Below are positions 1 through 3,899 of a stretch of 5,385 nt of DNA, in pieces. A program made the position numbers and the translations under genes. The stretch's first letter is position 1. Each line of letters begins with the position of its first letter. A model generated the notes under the pieces. That model saw nothing but the letters and a program-made list of their open reading frames with translations. It was not told where the DNA came from and made no database searches. Source of the DNA: Desulfobacteraceae bacterium (GTDB lineage: Bacteria; Desulfobacterota; DSM-4660; Desulfatiglandales; Desulfatiglandaceae); contig DSCZ01000343.1 in NCBI GenBank assembly GCA_011048855.1, positions 1 through 5,385 on the forward strand, in the 5' to 3' direction.

Positions 1-407
1 ATACCGAGGCGGGCATGAGCCATGGGGCCGAAGCGTGTCCTGGAAAGAAACCATTGTCCGCATGTGTTTTCGGGAAAATCTATCGCATTTTCCGGGCAAA
101 AATGAACACATACGCCGCAGCCTTCACATTCCAGGGGATCAATCCTGAACTGTTCATCTATGGCCGAAAACCTGCAAAGTTCCCTGCATCTGCCGCATTC
201 GGTGCATTTTTCGGGAACGACAACCGCGGTATTGCCCGAGACGAAATCATGGGTTTCGAGTATTTCCGGGTCGAGTATCAGATGAAGATCGGCCGCATCC
301 ACATCGGCGTCACACAGAATTTTTTCTCCGGGCATCGCCGCAAAAGCGGAGAGTACGCTAGTTTTCCCGGACCCTCCTTTTCCGCTCAAAACAACCAGCT
401 CACGCAT
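1..407 (-). CDS. MinD-type P-loop ATPase with inserted 2[4Fe-4S] ferredoxin domain (second copy, C-terminus off the window)
   Basis: About 135 N-terminal residues are present; the reading frame stays open to the window edge. The protein opens with MRELVVLSGKGGSGKTS, a deviant Walker A motif (KGGxGKT, residues 10-16) typical of the ParA/MinD/Mrp class. A motif of the form CDADVDAADLHL follows at 32-43. A ferredoxin-like insert has two CxxCxxCxxxC groups, C68/C71/C74/C78 and C94/C97/C100/C104, the usual ligand pattern for two [4Fe-4S] clusters. The family normally runs to about 280-300 residues, so roughly half, including Walker B, is missing here. The start is the ATG directly abutting the TAA of the upstream gene (TAAATG), with a strong AAGGAGG. 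This implies translational coupling to the sister ATPase, and the pair probably acts as a heteromeric cytoplasmic ATPase. In Desulfovibrio such a pair belongs to the ORP complex; the biochemical reaction is unknown. The family call is firm, the role is inferred. Confidence 0.93.
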   Translation of the reverse strand, partial: MRELVVLSGKGGSGKTSVLSAFAAMPGEKILCDADVDAADLHLILDPEILETHDFVSGNTAVVVPEKCTECGRCRELCRFSAIDEQFRIDPLECEGCGVCVHFCPENAIDFPENTCGQWFLSRTRFGPMAHARLG

Positions 408-1253
408 TTACGCCTCCTTGCCCGCAAGCTTCAGGATATCCAGGTACAGGGCTTCGAATTTTTTCCGCCACTCCGGAATCACCTTTACCACAAGATCCCC
501 CCTGGAATAGGCTTCCGCAATTTTTCTGTCGAAAGGAATTTCCATCAGTATCGGTATCTGTTCAGCCGTCGCATATTCGATGACTTTTTGGTCACCAAGG
601 TCGGACCGGTTTATCACGAGACCGCATGGAATTCCCAGTGCACGGACCGCTCCGACTGCAAGCTTCAAATCATTTAGGCCGAAAGGCGTGGGTTCGGTTA
701 CGAGCAGCACGAAATCTGTGTTTTTCATGGCCGCTATGACCGGGCAGGAAGTCCCCGGTGGAGCGTCTATAATTATTACCTCCCGCTTGCCCATCCGGTC
801 TCGAACAGCTTTAATCAGAGGAGGCGCCATGGCCTCTCCCACGCGAAGGCGGCCGTGGGCGAAATCCAGCCCCTCGATGCTGCCTTCTTCTATGACCCCC
901 AGTTCCCGCTCGGTTTGGGATATCGCATTGACCGGGCATACCTCCCAGCAACCGCCGCAACTGTGACAGAGTTCAGGGAATGTGAGGATTGTTTCTCCTA
1001 TGACCACGATTGCTTTGAACTGGCACAGATCGCTGCATTCGCGGCACAGTGTGCAGATATCTTCGTCGACCTTTGGGACAGGTATTGTGACCGTTTCGGG
1101 CTCGCCCAGAGGGGCGTTGATGAAGAGCTGCGAATTGGGTTCCTCCACATCGCAGTCGAGAAGCTGGGCCTTTGAGCCAAGAATCCAGGCGAGATTTGTG
1201 GCGATCGTGGTTTTACCGGTTCCGCCTTTGCCGCTTGCAATACTCAAAATCAT
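408..1253 (-). CDS. MinD-type P-loop ATPase with inserted 2[4Fe-4S] ferredoxin domain (first copy)
   Basis: The product is a 281-residue soluble protein of the MinD/ParA superfamily with an inserted ferredoxin domain, complete and of normal family length. The deviant Walker A is GKGGTGKT at 8-15, and LLDCDVEEPN follows at 31-40. Two CxxCxxCxxxC groups sit at C67/C70/C73/C77 and C96/C99/C102/C106. The Walker B-like strand IIIDAPPGTSCP is at 160-171. These indicate an ATPase carrying two [4Fe-4S] clusters. I chose the ATG at 1253 because MILSIASGKGG matches the usual family N-terminus and a GGAG lies 9 nt upstream. An ATG at 1268 lacks a Shine-Dalgarno, and a GTG at 1301 lies in the loop of the upstream hairpin. 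The gene abuts its sister ATPase downstream and follows an Mrp-type ATPase gene after a hairpin-containing gap of 133 nt. Its ORP-complex membership is inferred from gene neighbourhood; the substrate is unknown. Confidence 0.93.
   Translation of the reverse strand: MILSIASGKGGTGKTTIATNLAWILGSKAQLLDCDVEEPNSQLFINAPLGEPETVTIPVPKVDEDICTLCRECSDLCQFKAIVVIGETILTFPELCHSCGGCWEVCPVNAISQTERELGVIEEGSIEGLDFAHGRLRVGEAMAPPLIKAVRDRMGKREVIIIDAPPGTSCPVIAAMKNTDFVLLVTEPTPFGLNDLKLAVGAVRALGIPCGLVINRSDLGDQKVIEYATAEQIPILMEIPFDRKIAEAYSRGDLVVKVIPEWRKKFEALYLDILKLAGKEA
413..419 (-). promoter_or_regulatory. Ribosome binding site embedded in the end of the upstream MinD gene
   Basis: AAGGAGG on the minus strand lies 5 nt before the ATG at 407. 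It is formed by the last Lys-Glu codons of the upstream gene, whose stop codon touches the start codon. This fixes the start of the second ATPase and suggests reinitiation or coupling that keeps the two ATPases at similar levels. Confidence 0.85.
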
Positions 1254-1262
1254 CACGATTTT

Positions 1263-1266
1263 CTCC
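1263..1266 (-). promoter_or_regulatory. Shine-Dalgarno that sets the start of the first MinD ATPase
   Basis: GGAG lies 9 nt before the ATG at 1253, and the ATG at 1268 overlaps its first base. Nothing like a Shine-Dalgarno precedes that 1268 codon (the upstream bases read AAACCGTGCA). This favours the shorter protein that begins MILSIASGKGG. Confidence 0.6.
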
Positions 1267-1280
1267 ATTGCACGGTTTGC

Positions 1281-1316
1281 AAAAAGAGGCCGCGCACCCA
1301 CTGAACGGGTGCGCGG
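1281..1316 (-). terminator. Intrinsic terminator-like hairpin between the mrp-type gene and the MinD pair
   Basis: On the minus strand CCGCGCACCC (1316-1307) pairs perfectly with GGGTGCGCGG (1299-1290) around a 7-nt loop. The 10-bp GC-rich stem is followed by CCTCTTTTT, so a U-run starts within a few bases of the stem. No T-run follows on the plus strand, so it would act only on minus-strand transcripts. It lies 70 nt beyond the stop of the Mrp-type gene and ends 27 nt before the MinD start. It should terminate part or all of the transcription from upstream. Because no clear promoter is visible between it and the MinD gene, partial read-through (attenuation) is the likeliest role. Confidence 0.7.
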
Positions 1317-1324
1317 GTAATGGA

Positions 1325-1371
1325 ACGGACATGCCCGGCCAAACTTTGTCGTCGTTATCAGGGCATGCCGT
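1325..1371 (-). other. Second inverted repeat (imperfect hairpin) just upstream of the terminator
   Basis: On the minus strand ACGGCATGCCC (1371-1361) can pair with GGGCATG-T-CCGT (1336-1325). This gives 11 base pairs with one bulged base and a loop of 24 nt. It lies 8 nt before the terminator hairpin and 15 nt after the Mrp-type stop codon. No T-run follows it, so it is not itself an intrinsic terminator. It could protect the upstream message's 3' end, bind a protein as an operator, or influence formation of the next hairpin. Confidence 0.5.
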
Positions 1372-1386
1372 CAGGAAGGGCACAGC

Positions 1387-2652
1387 TTAATGATCGCAGG
1401 TATTCGCACCGTCGGAAAGTGAGCCGGACAAATACTGCTTGACCAGTGTTTCGGGATTGTCAACAGGTGCCCCTACGATGACTTCTATACCGTTTTGTCT
1501 TAAAAGAGTTTGTGCACGTTCCCCCATGCCGCCTGCAATAACCACCGTTGCGCCCTGTTCGTAGAGCCACCGTGGAAGCAGGCCGGGTTCATGCGGAGGA
1601 GAAGTTTTATTGTCGCGACCGACGATTTTGCCGTCATCGGTGGTAATGAATGCAAAATAGTCCGGGTGTCCGAAGTGAGCCGACAGTTTTTCTTCACTTA
1701 TTGGAAGTGCAATGATCTTTTCTGCTTTTTTCTGAATTGCTGCTCCCGCCGGCGCTTGAGGTTTTTCTTCCGCCCCGGCTGACTGAGCAGGCTGATCGTC
1801 TGCACCCTGGGCCGTACGGGCGATAATCTGATCCACAACACCTGAGAAAGCCTTTGAAAAAGGAAGATCTTCCCGGGCGAGTAGCGTTACGTCTCCTGCA
1901 TCCCCGCTGGACACGACCGCCGGATCAAGCGGCAGGCTTCCGAGTAGCGGCAGGCCTTCTTTGGACGCAGTAGTTTCCCCACCATGGGATTTGAAGAGCT
2001 CTATCGTTTTTCCGCAGTGGGGGCATATCAAAACGCTCATATTTTCGACGATGCCCAGAATCTTCATGTTCACCTGTCGACAGAAGTTTATCGATTTTCT
2101 AACGTCGGCGAGCGAAACTTCCTGCGGGGTGGTGACAATAACCGCCTTGGCGTCTGGTATGACCTGGGCGACGGTCAGCGGTTCATCGCCGGTGCCCGGA
2201 GGAGAATCGAGAATCATGTAATCCAGGTCCATCCACTCCAAGTCCGAAAGAAACTGCTTGATCACGCCTATTTTCAGTGGTCCCCGCCAGATCGTGGCGA
2301 CGTCTTTGTTGTCACCCAACAAGGTTTCGATCGACATCACTTCCATGTTGGGTCTGTATTTTACCGGCGTTGCCTTGCCTTCGCCGCTGGCGGGTCCAAG
2401 GCTTCCTTTCAACCCCAGCATCCTGGGGATGCTCGGTCCATGGAGATCCACGTCCATAAGTCCCACCCGGTAGCCCCTGTCTGCCAGCGCCACTGCGAGA
2501 TATGCCGCGACGCTGCTTTTGCCCACGCCGCCTTTTCCGCTCATTACGAGTATTTTGTTTCGTATATGAGACAGCCGTTTGCGTATTTCTCCATCCTGCT
2601 GGGCATGTCTTTTTTGCATTTCATCTTGTGCACTGCATGCGTTATCATTCAT
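1387..2652 (-). CDS. mrp: Mrp/NBP35-family Fe-S carrier ATPase fused to a C-terminal NifX-type domain
   Basis: A 421-residue cytoplasmic protein with two domains. Residues about 30-280 form an Mrp/NBP35/ApbC ATPase: deviant Walker A GKGGVGKS at 39-46, DVDLHGPSIPRMLG at 67-80, Walker B region MILDSPPGTGDEPLT at 146-160, and the CPHC pair (C210, C213) that bridges a [4Fe-4S] cluster between subunits in this family. An Ala/Gln/Pro-rich linker (281-310) leads to a domain of about 100 residues (311-411, with HFGHPDYFAF at 326-335) resembling NifX/NifB C-terminal cofactor-binding domains. Stand-alone Mrp proteins lack this extension; the fusion matches the Mrp-type protein of ORP clusters. The N-terminal tail has only one cysteine (C6), so the Cys-rich N-terminal cluster motif of NBP35 proteins is not present. 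The ATG is preceded by GGAGGGAAGGG, and the gap to the upstream NifX gene is 16 nt, so the two are co-transcribed. Likely role: ATP-dependent assembly or transfer of a metal cluster to a NifX-type partner. Confidence 0.95.
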   Translation of the reverse strand: MNDNACSAQDEMQKRHAQQDGEIRKRLSHIRNKILVMSGKGGVGKSSVAAYLAVALADRGYRVGLMDVDLHGPSIPRMLGLKGSLGPASGEGKATPVKYRPNMEVMSIETLLGDNKDVATIWRGPLKIGVIKQFLSDLEWMDLDYMILDSPPGTGDEPLTVAQVIPDAKAVIVTTPQEVSLADVRKSINFCRQVNMKILGIVENMSVLICPHCGKTIELFKSHGGETTASKEGLPLLGSLPLDPAVVSSGDAGDVTLLAREDLPFSKAFSGVVDQIIARTAQGADDQPAQSAGAEEKPQAPAGAAIQKKAEKIIALPISEEKLSAHFGHPDYFAFITTDDGKIVGRDNKTSPPHEPGLLPRWLYEQGATVVIAGGMGERAQTLLRQNGIEVIVGAPVDNPETLVKQYLSGSLSDGANTCDH

Positions 2653-2668
2653 TAATCCCTTCCCTCCA

Positions 2669-3088
2669 TTATTGTTTGATTTGTTCTTTCCCTTTCTTCA
2701 TCCTGCGGCAGCCCGGCACTGAGGAAAGATTATTGTCGTCGTTTTCCTGCCACCGGCAGCCGGGCATTAGGAATTTAGTGCTCATAAGGGTCTCAGTCAA
2801 GAACGCCTTCAAAATATCTTCCACCGGGCCGGAAACCCATGGGATCACTTTTATGTCGGCCGATTTGCACAACATCATATAATAACACTTCGAAATGGCT
2901 CCACAAATAAGTATATCAACACCGAGGGACTTCAGCCGGTGACATCTACTGTAAAGATCCTGCCCGTCGAGGAAGGTTTCGGTCCTGGATATCTCCCTTG
3001 AACCTTCATACTGAAGAACGAGCACCCGGGCCGCGGTGTCGAAAACCGGGGACACTTTTTCGTTCCATACCGGAATTGCGATTCTCAT
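2669..3088 (-). CDS. NifX/NifB-type dinitrogenase cofactor-family protein with duplicated C-terminal PGCR motif
   Basis: A 139-residue soluble protein. The N-terminal part (MRIAIPVWNEKVSPVFDTAARVLVL) and the alternating strand/helix pattern to about residue 97, with GVDILICGAISK at 56-67, fit the NifX/NifB C-terminal fold that binds iron-molybdenum cofactor precursors or related clusters. Six cysteines are visible: C49, C62, C68, C74, C111 and C127. After the core, a basic, probably flexible tail carries two copies of a PGCR motif (MPGCRW near 108-113, VPGCRR near 124-129). The gene lies directly before the Mrp-NifX fusion gene. In ORP clusters the orange protein, which carries a Mo-Cu sulfide cluster in D. 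gigas, is a NifX-like protein next to the Mrp-type ATPase, so this is one candidate for the ORP itself; the Gly-rich NifX protein upstream is the other. The Shine-Dalgarno is weak (GAGG about 11 nt before the ATG). The family call is good, the cargo is unknown. Confidence 0.88.
   Translation of the reverse strand: MRIAIPVWNEKVSPVFDTAARVLVLQYEGSREISRTETFLDGQDLYSRCHRLKSLGVDILICGAISKCYYMMLCKSADIKVIPWVSGPVEDILKAFLTETLMSTKFLMPGCRWQENDDNNLSSVPGCRRMKKGKEQIKQ
2706..2766 (-). repeat. In-frame near-direct repeat encoding the two PGCR motifs
   Basis: CGGCAGCCCGGCA at 2706-2718 and CGGCAGCCGGGCA at 2754-2766 (plus strand) differ at one base in 13 and lie 48 bp (16 codons) apart in the same frame. They encode the repeated Pro-Gly-Cys-Arg motif in the tail of the NifX-type protein. 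This suggests a small internal duplication or convergence on the motif. Confidence 0.5.
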
Positions 3089-3123
3089 GGCTTACATCGC
3101 CTCGGTTAGAATCGTAGTGCGCA

Positions 3124-3154
3124 CCGTATTGGGTTGAATTTAAAAAGAATACGG
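3124..3154 (-). other. Intergenic stem-loop between the two NifX-family genes
   Basis: CCGTATT (3154-3148 read on the minus strand) pairs with AATACGG (3130-3124) over a 17-nt AT-rich loop. It lies in the 93-nt gap between the two NifX-type genes. No T-run follows the stem on the minus strand, so termination is not expected. An mRNA-stabilising or processing element that lets the first NifX-type message accumulate is possible but unproven. Confidence 0.35.
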
Positions 3155-3181
3155 CGGCACATCGAAATTTCCGGGAATATT

Positions 3182-3673
3182 TTATCTTCCTGCGCCGCCG
3201 CGGCCCTGGCCACCGCCGCCGCCCATGCCACGACCCATGCCTCGGCCGCCGCCGCCCATGCCACGTCCCTGGCCGCCGCCGCCGCCCATGCCACGTCCCT
3301 GGCCACCGCCTTGCATGCCGTAATGGTCGGCTACCGTGGCTCCGGTGGTGCCGGAAAGTTTTCCTTCATTGAACGCCTTTACTGCGTCGGCTACCGTTCC
3401 GGTTGCGCCGGTGTAAACTTTCACGCCGGCCGCGGAAAGGGTTCTTACCGCATTGGGCCCGACGTTACCGGTGAGCACCCCGGAAACGCCCTTGGATGCA
3501 ACAAACTGGGCAGCCTGTATTCCAGCGCCCCCGCCGAGGCTCCCGGCATCATTTCCGAAAGCTTCGAATGTCATATTGTCTGTGTCTACTATCAAAAAAT
3601 TCGCGCAGCGGCCGAAACGAGGGTCGACCGGAGCGTCCAACGTGTTTCCTGCCGCACTCACTGCAATTTTCAT
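3182..3673 (-). CDS. NifX/NifB-type cofactor-family protein with Gly/Arg/Met-rich repeat tail
   Basis: A 163-residue soluble protein, first gene behind the sigma-54 promoter. Residues 1 to about 115 match the NifX/NifB C-terminal family: MKIAVSAAGNTLDAPVDPRFGRC at the start, then a LTGNVGPNA segment at 67-75 and a C-terminal helix DAVKAFNEGKL. This family binds iron-molybdenum or related metal-sulfide clusters. C23, in the FGRC motif, is the only cysteine. From about residue 119 the protein becomes a low-complexity tail of GGGGGQGRGM-like repeats, likely disordered. Such tails are common in NifX-like proteins of anaerobes, but their function is unknown. The ATG at 3673 has AAGGAG about 10 nt upstream. 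Its leading position suggests it is made in the highest amount. It is a candidate for the orange protein itself or for a second cluster carrier beside the next NifX-type gene. The family call is firm, the ligand is not shown. Confidence 0.92.
   Translation of the reverse strand: MKIAVSAAGNTLDAPVDPRFGRCANFLIVDTDNMTFEAFGNDAGSLGGGAGIQAAQFVASKGVSGVLTGNVGPNAVRTLSAAGVKVYTGATGTVADAVKAFNEGKLSGTTGATVADHYGMQGGGQGRGMGGGGGQGRGMGGGGRGMGRGMGGGGGQGRGGAGR
3245..3304 (-). repeat. Perfect 30-bp tandem duplication in the Gly-rich tail
   Basis: Bases 3245-3274 and 3275-3304 are identical, so the tail contains an exact tandem copy of a 30-bp, ten-codon unit (GGGGGQGRGM in some register). A more diverged copy lies around 3205-3234. 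Identity at the DNA level, not only in the protein, points to recent expansion by slippage or unequal recombination. Tail length may therefore vary between strains. Confidence 0.85.
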
Positions 3674-3748
3674 ATCCTGTTGTCTCCTTGCCTGATGAAT
3701 TGTTTACGCGCTGATACTGGATTAAACCACGCGATTACAAATCTTATA

Positions 3749-3764
3749 TGCACGGTGTGTGCCA
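3749..3764 (-). promoter_or_regulatory. Sigma-54 (-24/-12) promoter of the NifX-mrp operon
   Basis: The minus strand reads TGGCACACACCGTGCA. Against the sigma-54 consensus TGGCAC-N5-TTGCA it matches at ten of eleven fixed positions (G for the first T of the -12 box), with the invariant GG and GC at the correct spacing. The predicted transcript start is near 3738, giving a leader of about 65 nt before the first NifX-type gene. The neighbouring gene encodes a sigma-54-dependent activator, and paired palindromes lie 65-125 bp upstream of the element, which strongly supports the call. Confidence 0.87.
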
Positions 3765-3827
3765 GAAAAATAATGATAGTTATTTTGGGATATTACAAAG
3801 AAAAGCCAGTTGATAAAATTATTTTGG

Positions 3828-3841
3828 TTGCATAAATGCAA
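3828..3841 (-). promoter_or_regulatory. Promoter-proximal activator site (UAS), perfect palindrome
   Basis: The minus strand reads TTGCATTTATGCAA: two 6-bp arms (TTGCAT/ATGCAA) with a 2-bp spacer. Its centre is about 97 bp upstream of the predicted transcript start, a usual place for an enhancer bound by a sigma-54 activator dimer. It shares the pattern TTGCAYYTAYGCAA with a second site centred 32 bp farther upstream. The likely binder is the adjacent PAS/AAA+/Fis regulator. Confidence 0.65.
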
Positions 3842-3858
3842 TGATAATGAATGGTACA

Positions 3859-3874
3859 ATTGCGTAGGTGCAAT
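3859..3874 (-). promoter_or_regulatory. Promoter-distal activator site (UAS)
   Basis: The minus strand reads ATTGCACCTACGCAAT: 5-bp arms ATTGC/GCAAT around 6 bp. Its 14-bp core matches the proximal site at 11 of 14 positions, the differences all being C/T changes. Centre-to-centre distance is 32 bp, close to three helical turns, so both would face the same side of the helix and could support cooperative loading of activator dimers. Confidence 0.62.
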
Positions 3875-3899
3875 CTTTTAATCGTTCAGAATTCCGGGA

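Noticed and set aside
15..677. A 220-codon open frame on the plus strand
   Set aside because: It is antisense to the two MinD-type genes, has no recognisable domain and reflects their codon pattern.
1254..1301. Longer N-terminus for the first MinD ATPase, starting at the GTG at 1301 or the ATG at 1268
   Set aside because: The GTG lies in the terminator hairpin loop and neither codon has a Shine-Dalgarno. The family N-terminus begins at MILSIASGKGG, with GGAG 9 nt upstream of the ATG at 1253.
1984..2655. A 223-codon plus-strand frame
   Set aside because: It lies fully antisense to the Mrp ATPase domain, whose motifs are unmistakable on the minus strand.
3182..3315. A CRISPR-like or satellite array in the GC-rich repeats
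   Set aside because: The repeats are in frame, contiguous without spacers and encode the Gly-rich tail of a NifX-type protein.
1387..3673. A nitrogen-fixation (nif) cluster
   Set aside because: NifX-type domains occur here with Mrp and MinD/ferredoxin ATPases; no nitrogenase structural gene, nifE/N or full NifB radical-SAM domain is present.
3785..3798. A possible third enhancer site (TTGGGATATTACAA)
   Set aside because: Only the outer TTG/CAA match the other two sites; the conserved GC pairs are missing and the 43-bp spacing does not match the 32-bp step.
3134..3835. A 233-codon plus-strand frame with Ala/His/Thr repeats
   Set aside because: It is the antisense reading of the Gly-rich repeat tail and continues across the sigma-54 control region; no family features.
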